This document shows, one piece after another, positions 22,213 to 33,506 of a stretch of DNA of 64,000 nt. The DNA comes from Phytophthora sp. 'mugwort'. Lineage: Eukaryota > Oomycota > Peronosporomycetes > Peronosporales > Peronosporaceae. The stretch covers positions 806,001 through 870,000 of the forward strand of contig JAUCEF010000018.1 in the NCBI GenBank assembly GCA_033558025.1, in the 5' to 3' direction. Below the pieces are notes generated by a model. The model saw nothing but the letters and a program-made list of their open reading frames with translations, was not told the origin of the DNA and did no database searches. The translations under genes and the position numbers were made by a program. Each line of letters starts with the position of its first letter. Position 1 is the first letter of the stretch.

Positions 22213-23810
22213 CTAGTTATGTCTCTTCTTCTTGCCACGACGTTCACGGCCCTTCTGTGCGTTGGGGTTCATGCGGCCGTAGCCAACCTGAATACCTGTC
22301 TGCTTCTCGGCCTTGACGCCGAGGTCGTGTGCTACATTCTCGCCGAAAGCGCTCTTCATCACCTTCTTGTGCTGGCGCTGGCGCTGGCCCCAGATTCCAA
22401 CCAGGAGCTGGTCCTCGCGCAGCAGAAGGTCGCCGTTGCGACCACCTTTCGGCTTGGGCAGCGAGAACTTAGTACCCGAAAGCTTCGTTGGGCGGTTCGC
22501 GCGTGTGTAAAAAGTCATGTGGCCATCGCGATCGAGACTATACGATACGCGCTCCATGGTGCTGTTACCACACTTGGGGCAGAATAGGCGGTCCATCTCT
22601 GTAGATGTCGTGAAGCAAGCGATGCAACGCAGGATCCACTGCTTCACGCGCTTGATAATCATGCCCTCCGTCGACAAAAGACGCATTCCGATCTGCAGCA
22701 TCACGTTCTGCATGGAGAAATCTGTTGTGATGCATGCCACGGCCAGCCGCGACGAAATCTCCTCGAGACCCTTGCCATCGCCGAACGGAGACACCGTAAA
22801 CTTGGCAAAATTGGCATTCGTGATCCAGTTCTTGCCGTCATCTTCAGCAGCACCGGCGTTGCTGGATGCCGCGAATCCGCCCATAATACGCGACTTGACA
22901 TCGGCGTTACGGATCTCATCGCGGATCACGTGTTCCACAGCAGCCTCCTCTTGAGCTGGTTCCTCGGCCTCTTCCGTCTTCTCGTGGACGAACGAACATT
23001 CGTCGCCATACTTGCATCCTTCTGGAGTGTTAAAGAAGCGACACGAAATGTCGACCTTCTTCTTCGGCGTTTCAGCACCATCTTCGGCGTTTGCAACAGC
23101 CGCCTCGTCGTGTGTGAACCGGCACTCGTCTCCGTACTTGCAGCCCATGGCCGTGCCGAAGTATTTGCACGGAATGTTGGTCTGCGAGCCGCCCACGATC
23201 TTTCCGTTGGCCCCACGGGTGACCGTCTGCGAGAGCTCGGGGCTGGTACGTAGGTGGTCGGCGCCGTTGGCCTCGACTTCAAGCTGGTAGGACAGCGCCA
23301 TGACGCGCAGATCCGTAAGCGACAGGTAGGTAAAGTCTCCTGTCTTGCGAGAAAAGTTGACCACGGCCTTCATGGACTCGGCCGACGGCTCGCGGGTCTG
23401 CAACGTGAACGGGAGTCGCTCCAGAATGGCGCGCGACTTCTTGTCACGGATCTCGTCCAGCACATCGGGGACCGTCCAGAAGTTCTGCCAGACGCAATAA
23501 AAACATGACCCATGGTGAGTTTCTCGCCGCAATTTCGACAGGTAAGAGGTCGCCATTTCTACTTCACTATACGGTAACTTACTTCGGCCAGAACGGCTAG
23601 GTTCGTGCCCTTGATGATGGCACCCGAGTCGATGACCAGGTGCAGCACCTTCTTGCTGGTCATTTGAACGGGCGTCGAGGCCGCTGGAGCAGCTGGTGAG
23701 GCAGCAGCCGCCGCGTATGAGAAAGCGGGCGTGCTAGACTGCTCTTCGGCCTGAGGGCTCAGCGACACGGCCTCCACAGCCGCCGTGACCTGCTCAACTT
23801 GGTCCGCCAT
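22213..23810 (-). CDS. NOB1: NOB1, 20S pre-rRNA endonuclease, with two CCCH fingers
   Basis: I infer two exons, 23810-23583 and 23484-22213, separated by a 98-nt GT-AG intron; the product is 499 residues. NOB1 cuts the 3' end of 18S rRNA in late pre-40S particles. The PIN domain follows an Ala/Pro-rich leader and keeps its acidic residues in VIDSGAIIKG, VLDEIRDK and LSLTDLRVMA. Between PIN and the zinc ribbon lie two CX8CX5CX3H fingers (about 182-201 and 224-243: CKYFGTAMGCKYGDECRFTH and a near copy). The zinc ribbon (CIAC and CPKC, about 363-381) and the basic C-terminal tail (MNPNAQKGRERRGKKKRHN) match the family. Human and yeast NOB1 lack the CCCH pair, which accounts for some of the extra length. 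The intron also reads open, so an intron-retained frame exists but would break the PIN domain. Confidence 0.95.
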
Positions 23811-24193
23811 TGCGAGTGATATGCTAAATGGCTGCACCCTTTAATGCCAACCAAAGTGCTTGACTTTTGCCCAATCGTAGAGGGCTAAATATTGATTTGC
23901 ACCAATCAACGTGCGGACGTTATTGACCAATGGCACCAATGGAAAGTGGCGTTTGATTTCGGCGAATGGACTGGCCGCACGGATAGGATCTCGACGACCA
24001 AGTAGGTGTCAACGTGGAGGGTTTGCTATTGTTTCACCCGGTTTGTACCATACATAAAGTGACACCCGTACCCGCTTGAAGCCTGAAGTTGGTCGCGCTC
24101 GTCTGCCTCGCCTTCACATACCAAACGCAAGTGAAAGATCGCGGCCAAAAGTCAATAGAGGCAGAAGATCTCGGCCTCCACCAAGCAGCAGCC
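23811..24193. promoter_or_regulatory. Divergent promoter region, NOB1 / V-ATPase A
   Basis: These 383 bp separate the start codons of two divergent housekeeping genes and must hold both promoters and 5' UTRs. CCAAT-like words occur (CCAATCAACG near 23,902; CCAATGG near 23,929 and 23,936), but I cannot assign transcription starts. Confidence 0.6.
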
Positions 24194-26227
24194 ATGGCGA
24201 ACGTGTTCGGCGACAACGAGAAGGAGTCCGACTTCGGCTACGTGTACAAGGTCTCGGGCCCCTGTACGTCGCTCTCCCCCTCCCTCCTCTTCGTCCTGCG
24301 CCGTCTCCCTGTCAACAAGCGTAGGAAAATTCATTTCTTAACCCTGTTACTGTGTTATTTCCTGTCTAAACAGTGGTGATTGCCGAGAACATGCATGGTG
24401 CGGCCATGTATGAGCTGGTACGCTGTCCATCCAGCCTTGAACAGTGCTTGTAACTCCAGAATTGACCGAGTTATGATGAGTTAGGTGCGTGTGGGCCATG
24501 ACAAGCTGGTGGGAGAGATCATCAAGCTGGAAAACACCAACGCCTCCATCCAAGTTTACGAGGATACGTCGGGTCTGACGGTTGGCGACCCTGTTGAGCG
24601 CCGCAAACAGCCGCTGTCTGTCGAGCTTGGCCCCGGCATCGTGGACAACATCTTCGACGGGATCCAGCGACCGCTGCACGCCATTAGCGAACTCACCAAG
24701 GACGTGTACATACCCCGAGGCGTCGATGTCACGTCGCTGAACGCCGACAAGTTGTGGCGTTACAAGCCCGTAAACTTTCGCGAGGGAGATCCCATTTCGG
24801 GTGGCGACATCTTCGGTCTCGTCCATGAGAACGATATCTTGCACTCCCACAAGATCATGTGCCCCCCGAACGTCTTCGGTACAGTCGTCAAGATCTACGG
24901 CGGAGGAACCGACAACAACGAGCAGTTTACGCTCAAGGACACGGTGCTCGAGGTACGCGATGACACCACAGGTGTCACTCACAAGCTCGGACTCTCGCAC
25001 ATGTGGCCTGTGCGTAAGCCGCGTCCGGTTGCCGAGAAGCTGGCTGGTAACGTGGCTCTGACTACCGGTCAGCGCATCATTGACGCTTTGTTTCCGTCCG
25101 TCCTGGGCGGAACGTGCGCTGTGCCTGGCGCTTTCGGTTGCGGTAAGACGGTCATTTCGCAGGCTTTGTCCAAACACTCCAACTCGGACGCTATTGTGTA
25201 TGTGGGTTGCGGTGAGCGTGGTAACGAGATGGCTGAAGTGTTGAACGATTTTCCCGAGCTGACAATGACTATCAATGATCGTGAGGTGCCTATTATGAAG
25301 CGTACGACCCTGGTGGCCAACACAAGTAACATGCCTGTGGCTGCCCGTGAGGCTTCGATTTACACGGGGATCACGCTGGCCGAGTACTTCCGTGATCAGG
25401 GCATGAACGTGTCGATGATGGCTGACTCCACCAGTCGTTGGGCCGAGGCTCTGCGTGAAATCTCGGGTCGTCTAGGTGAAATGCCTGCTGATAGCGGTTA
25501 CCCAGCCTATCTCGGTGCTCGTCTCGCTGCGTTCTACGAGCGTGCTGGCCGTGTGGCGTGTCTGGGTAGCCCCAAGCGCGAGGGTAGCGTTACTGTCGTG
25601 GGAGCCGTATCGCCTCCTGGTGGGGATTTCTCGGACCCGGTGACGGCTGCGACTCTGGGTATTGTGCAAGTCTTCTGGGGACTCGACAAGAAGCTTGCCC
25701 AGCGCAAGCACTTCCCGTCCGTGAACTGGCTGATTAGTTACACCAAGTACATGCGTGTGCTGGAGCCATTCTTCAACAAGATTGACCCCGAGTACTCGAC
25801 GCTGCGTACCAGATGCCAAGAAATCTTGCAGAAGGAAGACAATTTGACGGAAATCGTGCAGTTGGTCGGCAAGGAGTCGCTATCAGAGGACCAAAAGGTG
25901 ATCATGGAGGTGGCCAAGATCATTCGTGAGGATTTCCTGCAGCAGAATGCCTTCTCGGACTACGACTTCACGTGCCCATTGGTCAAGAGTGTGGGCATGT
26001 TGCGATCGATCATCCTGTTTTACAACTTGAGCCAAAAGGCCATCGCCGACTCGCCACCCGACGCCAAGGTAACATGGGCACAGATCAAGACGTCCATGAA
26101 TCCGGTGCTGCAGAAGATTATCCAGGCTAAGTTCCAGCTGCCCAAGCAGCCGGAGGCCGAGCTCAAGGCCTTCTTTAACGGCCTGGATGAGGAGGTGGAG
26201 CAAGCATTCCAAACGCTTTCCGACTAA
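24194..26227 (+). CDS. V-type H+-ATPase catalytic subunit A
   Basis: I infer three exons: 24194-24263, 24374-24417 and 24485-26227. The joined frame encodes 618 residues, the family length. Subunit A hydrolyses ATP in the V1 sector to drive proton pumping into vacuoles and endomembranes. The N-terminus (GYVYKVSGP, then [19 protein letters not shown]) completes the beta-barrel only when the introns are removed. The Walker A P-loop is GAFGCGKT at about 253-260. Also seen are [10 protein letters not shown], the Walker B region around [20 protein letters not shown], and the C-terminal helical domain ending [12 protein letters not shown]. The non-homologous region and all catalytic residues look intact. 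It is the yeast VMA1/mammalian ATP6V1A counterpart; no intein is present. The short first two exons and strong GT-AG sites support the structure. Confidence 0.97.
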
Positions 26228-26560
26228 GCTCAGCTCAACGATGTGTACAAGTCGTCGTGGGAGGGTATTGAATGCTGGCGGAGTGGATATCGAAGCAGCA
26301 TAGCGTCATGATCAAGTTGCCTAAGCATTTGCATTTTGTTCGAGTAAATTGTCGATTACCTCGAACCCTTTTGGTTAGTTCTGGACAAATATTTGACTTA
26401 AGTTTGGTCTGCTCCCGCGCATATTCGTCGCATATGATTTGCCATAATCTTTGGTCGCGCTGATTCGCCATAATTCGACTTCTAAAAAAGTCAGACGTTA
26501 TGTGGGCACATTTGACCTTCTCCCGAGGGTCTAGTTCCCGCTTCAGGGAGTAGCTTCATC
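26228..26560. other. Intergenic region between V-ATPase A and PPEF phosphatase
   Basis: Co-directional genes are separated by 333 bp with no recognisable coding content. It should contain the V-ATPase 3' UTR and the phosphatase promoter. Confidence 0.5.
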
Positions 26561-29094
26561 ATGGGCAACAAACCGTCCACAGAGCAGGGAAACCCCTATC
26601 CGAGAGACGAACCGATCCCGACGCGTCTGGCGCCCAAGCATCCGAGACGCAAAAGCGGCAGCACTGGGTACGTGTACGCTGAACTGCGTAGCAGAGGCCT
26701 CGAACGCTAACAATCACGAACATATTGGTGTGTACTGTATGTAATGCAGCAATAGCAGGTCATCGCAGCCGACAGCCAGTGAGCAGCGAACGGGTGCGTA
26801 TAATGCTGAGCTTTAGTTGAAGCAAATGCTAATGTCGACTAGTTGATTAATTGGTAATAATGTTTTTGCAGCCCCGCCTCAAGAGCAGACGCAGCCTCCT
26901 CCATCACCGTCTTCTTCGACAGCGTCGACCCCGACGGAGGACCAAATTATCTCCAATTGGAAGCTTTTTAATGACCTTGAGAACCGAGAAGAGGCTGAAG
27001 TGGTGCGTTGCTCATGCACTGATAACGTGTTTGAAGCTCGACGTTAACACATTTATTCATTGCTGCTGTCTTTAGCTCGAGCTGTCGTTGTTCCTGGACG
27101 CACTGGTGAACTACATTCCTGGACTGGATGACGGCAAACAGAAGCAACCGGCGCAGCTTCACCCCGTCTCCCAGCAGGAAATGGGCAATATTGACATTGC
27201 CAACATGTACGTGCAGGGAGACGAGCTGGACGACGTTATCACGCTCAAGAACGTGGAGGACCTCATCGACTCGTGTCGTAACGGACGCAAGATCCCGCGC
27301 AACGTGGTGGTGCGCGTGATTAACGAGGCCATCGCGCTGTTCCGCAAGGACCCGACCATGGTGGAGTTCCAGATCGCACCAGCGAACCACATTACGATTA
27401 TCGGAGACTTGCACGGACAATTGGACGACTTGTTATTGATTCTCCGCGAGAATGGTTTGCCATCGGAGAGTAATCCGTACTTGTTTAACGGTGACTTTGT
27501 AGATCGTGGCGACCGCGGTGTGGAGATCGCCGTCATCATTTACCTGTTCAAGCTGCTGTATCCACGCCACGTGCTGCTGAACCGTGGCAATCACGAAGAG
27601 AACTCGATCACGCAAGTCTTTGGATTCATGAAGGAGTGCGAGGTCAAGTACGACCGATTCGTGTACGACCTCTTCTGCGAGAGCTTCCGCTACCTCCCTC
27701 TTGCCACACTCATTGACGACCGTGTGCTCGTCGTGCACGGCGGTATTCCCCGTGAGAATATCCTGCTCAAGGAATTTAATACACTTGACCGTGCCGGTTA
27801 CGACCTCACGCGGTATCGCATGAAGCCAAAGAGCCGAAAGGATCGTGACCCTCACCGCAAGATGCAGATCATTCGCGACTTGCTTTGGAGTGATCCGAAG
27901 GCCAGCAAGGGCTACGAGGAGAACAAACGTGGCGCCGGTACGATTTACGGTCCTGACATTGTGCAGAAGTTCATGACCAAGAATAAGCTTGCGTTGGTTG
28001 TTCGGTCACACGAGTGCGTCCCGCGAGGTTTCGACTGGCCGTACAAGGAGAAGGGCATGCTGGTTACGCTCTTTTCAGCATCCAATTACTGCGGTAAGGC
28101 CAATAATCTGGGCTGCTTTATGCGTGTTCCTGCTGGCAAGGACAAACCTGCGTTCTTCCAATACATGGCGAGCGCCGAGAGCCGCGATATGGCCGTATCC
28201 AACCTGGATGCACTCTTTTCGCTCATTGTACAGTACCGTGCTGACTTGGTAGAGGAGTTTGAGCATTTTGACCAGGAGAAGTCGGGCAAGCTCACGGTTC
28301 AAACGTGGGGTACTATCATGGAGGACGTGCTGGATCTGTCTTTGGACTGGAAGGCGCTTCAACCGTTGTTGACTGCACTGGATGAGGAAGGGTTGGTGCC
28401 GTACTACGACTTCCTGGATCGATACAATGCTGAAGGAGCATTACGACGTGCCGAGAGCAAAGAGAGCGCTGACCCAGAGCGTGAGAAGCAACGCAGCGCT
28501 TTCAACTCGCTGTATCGCCATCGTTCACGCCTCGAGGCTCTTTTCCGCGTGCTTGATCGCGACGGCAATGGCACCATATCTGTGGACGAGCTGGAGAATG
28601 GCATTAAGCTCTTAAACGAGCACTTGCCTCCAGGAACAAAGCCCTTCAGCACGAACGGCATGGACTACATGCGTATGATGGACTTTAGTCACGACAATGA
28701 GATTAACATTAACGAGTTCATGGAGGGTTTCCGCATTAACGCGAAGCTCACGGTTCATGCCAAGTGGAAACGCGCGCGCAAGAAAATCAAGGCGCTCAGT
28801 GCCATCGGAGCCTTGCGCGGGTTCTCTTTGCCTAGTAATGCCACGGCAGCTGCATCAGGCGGTTCGGGTGTAGTAGGTACCGTTGACGAGGCCGATGAGG
28901 AAGCTGACCTTAACTCGCCCGTCTCAGATCCGGAACTCATGACCGTCCCGCACGCATCGGCACCCCCAAAGTTTACCCGACATGGCAGTGTGCAGATCAT
29001 CGCACCGTCCGCTGCAATAACAGCCCCAACGGACCTCAAACACGTCGAGCTGAATCTCGACGAAGAAGCAGAAATCGGTGAGGATTTCAAGTAA
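26561..29094 (+). CDS. Ser/Thr protein phosphatase with EF hands (PPEF/RdgC type), N-myristoylation signal
   Basis: I infer four exons: 26561-26667, 26750-26793, 26872-27002 and 27076-29094. The joined frame encodes 766 residues. The N-terminus MGNKPSTE fits an N-myristoylation site (Gly2, Ser6). The metallophosphatase core has GDLHGQ (about 204), GDFVDRGDRG (about 223), RGNHE (about 254), a HGGI box (about 305), RSHECVPRGF and LFSASNYCG, so all metal- and phosphate-binding motifs are present. C-terminal EF hands follow: a degenerate loop around DQEKSGKLTVQT (about 483), a canonical loop DRDGNGTISVDE (about 578-589) and another at DFSHDNEININE (about 620-631). RdgC/PPEF enzymes are Ca2+-regulated phosphatases. 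The tail is Ser/Pro/Ala-rich and acidic. A membrane-anchored, Ca2+-responsive enzyme is inferred. The start ATG is chosen because it gives the myristoyl motif and a continuous frame. Confidence 0.93.
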
Positions 29095-29267
29095 AACGGA
29101 AGCGAGGGTTAAGATTGTCTTAAAAATATGTCATGCATTGTAGGGTCAGCCTGTATAATTTGTTGTAAGTGTTCGTCGTGTACAGTTTTTGCATACAGAA
29201 TAAGCACTTTGGACCAATTGTCGTCCTGTACAGCCACAAAATTTAGGTATTGGGGACCAGTGCCGAC

Positions 29268-32200
29268 ATGTCCTCGGACGAGGCGTCTTCCCGTCTACCA
29301 AGCGTCTGGTGCATGCCTAAGGTGGTGCGTGACCTGATATGGACCGTCACGAGTCCGCATATGCTCAACGGAGATCGTTTCCCCGTTTTACCGGTGGAAT
29401 TTGGACCGGAGGCTTTGAAACTCGAAGTTGTCATCGACTGGCTCAACGCTTTAGTGAAAAACCCAGCGCCATTGTTGACCTTTCTACAAGGTAATCGAGA
29501 ACCGTTTGCAGTGGATTGAGGCGGTAACTGCACTGACTAAACGATTATGGGGTTTTGAGTCTGCAGAACCGACGTCAAACGGCCGCTCATTGGCGTTGGG
29601 CGTTTACTTCTCGACGCTGCTCGAGTTCTGGCTGCGTTACTGTCCCCACCTCGGAGTGGACAAGATGGAGATCGGTAAGCAGATTGTGTCGGCTTCGAAC
29701 AGGACGGTGGGACAGTTGAAATTCCTGTTTCGATGCAATTTCCACAAGGAGATTGGTAGAAAGCAGCGAGACTTCCATGTCGAGTCATCGGTCAAGTTCT
29801 TCTTGCTCAATCCCATGGATAGTGGCACGAATAGTGACACCGATACTGACAATAAAGGGGCAAACGGGGAGAATGGCTACGTCCCGCTGGAACAATATGT
29901 GGGACCCCATCTTGGAGAAAACCTGGCGTGGCGCGTACAAGAGGTCGATCGGAAGCTGGCAGTGCGTCGAGGTGATAGCGTACGCGCGTGGTTGGACGAG
30001 CATTACAGCGACAACGTTAAATCGCACATCGTCCTGCGAGGATACCTGTTTGAACCGTTAAATCATTTCGTTTCGACCTCCGAGACCACTATTGCTCATG
30101 ACTGGCAATTCCATCGTAATCCTGCTAAACGGACACAAGGCACAAATGGATTAAAGGCTTTGTCGAATCCGAACATTGCGACTGATCACTTGCGGGGCTG
30201 GTGGACTGTCGACATGGAGAAGGACTTGGCTGCAAAAGTACGAGCGAATAATCAGGCAACGCTAGGCGAAAGTCGATTTGTTATCCTGCCTAAACTCCAC
30301 TGGCTATGCCCTGTACTTGCTGTCGAGGATAAAACCTCTGGCCACGTTATTGTTCCCGGTGATAAGAAATTAGACATCTCGGAAGTGGAAACTCAAACAC
30401 TTCAGGAATTGACTGCATTTGTGCGGGAACATTTTCAAAAAGTTCTAGCCTCAACTGAGATGAACAAAAATGACGGGGTAGCAAGACCATTGCTGGTGGC
30501 TGAAATCGTGCGTTGCCCGAAAGAAGTTGCTGAAGATTGTTCTCTTCGCTGGTACGAGCTCTCCAGAGGGTTCATTCTTGACCCGAAATGCTGGGATCCA
30601 TCGCCTTTGTGCCATGAAGCTGTTCGGTTCAGACGCACTCTTCGAAGAAATGTTGGAATTGGAGAGCGCGAATATGAAGTACGACGTACGGAGGACGCAG
30701 ATGAAGGCTTCATTAAGTCAGACGTGGAAGAGACCGCTGCTCATGTCGATACACGACATACGTTTACTGATCCTGTAACTATTGATCCACGGGAGCTCTG
30801 TCGAGAGCTCGTGTCAGTCCTAAGCGCTGAAGATGTACTCTTTACTCATGCTGACTTGAAGAGGTCGACTAGAGAATTTCTCCTATGGAGAAAACTGCAT
30901 TGCGATGGTGGCAATGAATCCGCGTACCTCCGTTCATGTCTACAATCGCTAATTCTTAGTGCCAATACTGCCGATGAGTCGAAGTATTCCCGACGGGTAG
31001 GGTATTTGCTGCTGGATGTCTTTGACGGAATAAATCGTGAGTTTGAGTTGGAAGAACCAGGCGAATTATCCTCGCAAGAATGCTTGGATTGGATTACATT
31101 TGTCACTGAAGTTGCTCGTGATCCCGAACGATGGGGATTCCTCAACCTCGTCCTACGAACGATTGACCTGACTTTGAATAGTGCTGATGTAACGCAGTGG
31201 AGAGGATTAGAAAAGAGCAGCACGTTCAGTTTCCTCGACAAACTGCTTGCCGCACGGACTCCTCGGTGGAATGCTGTTGTAATTGAAATAATCCGTGTGT
31301 TTCGTATTGGCGAGCTTGTGCCGCGTCTCCAGAGCCATAAGCTGACGGAGGACGCACGAATAATTCAGAGTGTCTTCGCTAATTTCATTGACCAATACGA
31401 CTGGCAAAGTGCGGAGCGACTTGCCATTGTGACGCAAGATCACGATATGATTCAAATACTATTTAAGCAATTGTCGCTACTGAACATGACAAAGGCTCTT
31501 AAGCGATTGAAGAAGGCTGCTGTTGGATTTCAGGGCTTGGAATCCACAGTCTCCTTACCAACTGAAGATATCCCCTGTAACTTGCTCGGGGATCCTATCG
31601 ACCATTTGAAGAATCGATCTCTGGATATGAGCAACACGTTTGAATGCAAGTGGAAATACGTCGATTCTCACCAAGGAATTGAAGAAATTGTTCAGCATTT
31701 AAAGAAGAGAGAGTCAATCAACCACAGTGAAAATCAGTGCAACGAACAAGCTGTTGCTCGGAACATGCTTATTGGGATTGACTGTGAGTGGCGGCCACAA
31801 TTTCTAAGGAAAGATGAAGGCTCAACCTCGAATGGCGTTTCGTTAACTGAAAATACAGATCAAAATGGAGAACCAAGCAATCAATTTGACGAAGCCCAGG
31901 CAGGTTTAAGCATTTACCAACTCGCGGTTGGCGATATCGTGTACGTGATTGATGTTCAAGTTCTTGGAGGGGCAGCCGCAGCACCTTTAAGCTTCATCTG
32001 GAGATCTTGCTCTCGGCTCATGCTGATCGGTTTTTGTGTGTCCAGCGACATTCAGAGAATCAAAAATTCATTTCCGGAACTGGAAAAACAATTTGACAAA
32101 AGAAATATCGAGACAAAGCACCGATCTTCTCCTCTGTTTCTAGAGCTGAAAAAGCTTGCCTTATTTCGTCATGTTCCTGCTAAACATTGGGGACTGTCAC

Positions 32201-33043
32201 GACTGTACCATGTGTGCCTCGGAGAACCGGTGGACAAGGAACAACAATGCTCCGACTGGGGTAAGCGCCCTCTGTCTACCATTCAGCTCGAATATGCAGC
32301 GAAAGACGCACATGCCGTTCAACGCCTTTCGTGGTATCTCCTAGCAGACGTAAGTTTTGTCAAAGCTGGAAATGAAAATTGCTCTATGAGTGCATGCTTC
32401 CAAGACTTCATGAAGAGCTTCGACTCTACTCGCAATTTTTCACAATCGTTGTCAATGGCATCTCTGTCACAACCGCTTGGAAAGCACCACGTCAAAGCTG
32501 CAATGCAAACGCTCGGTTTGGAGGCTCGATTCCTGAAATGTGACAAGAGTGACGAGGAAGGGCTACTTGTCAAGAGTATTGCTCTGTTCGTTCAGAGAGA
32601 AAAGTTCGCGAATGCACCCAGACGCATCTCGTACGCGGTGGCTGTGTTGCCGCTGGATCGATCGATCGATATGCAGGCCCTGGGGGCTCTACTAGAAGCA
32701 GACCCAGTGGATATTTCGTTAGCTGATCAAGCGGTGCGTAGTATTTCGTCCATGCTCGATATATATATATATATATATATATTTTTTTTAACTTTATTGC
32801 TTGATTTGTGCGATATGTATTATATACGTGTAGATGCTCATGCGAGTGTTTGGCTATCCACGAGGATGTTTGGGACCAATAGGTTTGCGAGAGCAGCAGG
32901 CCACACAAATTGTTATCGACAATTGCCTCCAGTCTGAAAAGTACCTCCTCTGTGGTGCTGGAGTGGCCAATGAAGTTTACGTTATTGCTCCAGATGTGCT
33001 CATTGCAGCAGTAAAAGCGTCGGTCGCTCATATTTCCAGATAA
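29268..33043 (+). CDS. Mut-7/EXD-like 3'-5' exonuclease fused to a YbaK-like domain
   Basis: The proposed exons are 29268-29453, 29491-32733 and 32834-33043, giving about 1212 residues. The second intron (100 nt) is clear and contains a TA microsatellite. The first junction is less sure: a frame change at 29.45-29.49 kb needs either a 37-nt intron or a 1-nt indel. A long helical N-terminal region precedes a DnaQ/RNase D-type exonuclease at about 815-1010. It has the DxE box in IGIDCEWRP, the second Asp in IGFCVSSDIQRI and the YxxxD box in EYAAKDAHAVQRL. The C-terminal 145 residues, read across the last intron, resemble a YbaK/ProX trans-editing domain (VFGYPRGCLGPIGL, LLCGAGVANEVYVIAP). Such domains deacylate mischarged tRNAs; EXD proteins trim RNA. 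A tRNA or small-RNA quality-control role is inferred. The Mut7-C zinc region was not seen. Confidence 0.85.
32758..32782. repeat. TA microsatellite in the last intron of the exonuclease-YbaK gene
   Basis: About eleven TA repeats are followed by a T-run within the 100-nt intron. It keeps the intron open in the upstream frame, so gene finders may miss the splice and lose the YbaK exon. Confidence 0.9.
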
Positions 33044-33506
33044 ACAATACTGTTTCTTTTGCTCAATAAACTAGTGCAGTCAGGACAAACGTATTTCTTG
33101 CGCTTCATCGTCTTCACGAATCGATCACCAGGATAATGCTTGGACGTATTGTAGAATTTAACTAAAAATCCACGAAGGACGCTCACACTGTACGAGGTGG
33201 TGCTAGAAGTTCTCAATGGTTTCTGGTGGTGTTATGCTCTGAATGGTGCATCCAACGATATTTGTACAAAAACCGAAGGTCGATCCCTTAAAGTCTCTAG
33301 GTCCCTCGAGACCAGCCGTACCGGGTGATGCAGCGAATCTGGCACCTTGCACTCTCAAACTGACGTTTCTTAAGGGGTATTTATCGTGGGACCAAAACTT
33401 CAGTATTTTGGGTTTCGACCGGACTATTTTTGTGTGTGCAATAATTAATGTACCACCAATTTTCTTTTCCGTCAGTTCAGTTCGCGAAAGGCAACAGCGA
33501 AGAATC
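33044..33506. promoter_or_regulatory. Upstream region of Kazal gene A
   Basis: These 463 bp hold the exonuclease gene 3' flank and the Kazal A promoter. Just before the start, TTTTCCGTCAGTTCAGTTCG (33,467-33,486) is shared with the broken copy at 61.24-61.26 kb. It contains TCAGTT words reminiscent of the oomycete initiator, which is inference. Confidence 0.5.

Noticed and set aside
22213..23556. Starting NOB1 at 23,556 (447 codons, single exon)
   Set aside because: The first 24 codons are intron sequence and this start removes the PIN domain's first Asp.
24347..25177. 276-codon open frame on the minus strand
   Set aside because: It is fully antisense to the V-ATPase A exons; openness reflects codon bias of the real gene, and no motif is seen.
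27433..27855. 140-codon minus-strand open frame
   Set aside because: Antisense to the catalytic core of the PPEF phosphatase; a shadow.
29506..32937. Reading the exonuclease gene as one 1143-codon ORF to 32,937
   Set aside because: Its last part runs through a TA microsatellite into an intron and out of frame with the YbaK-like exon; the spliced form is better supported.
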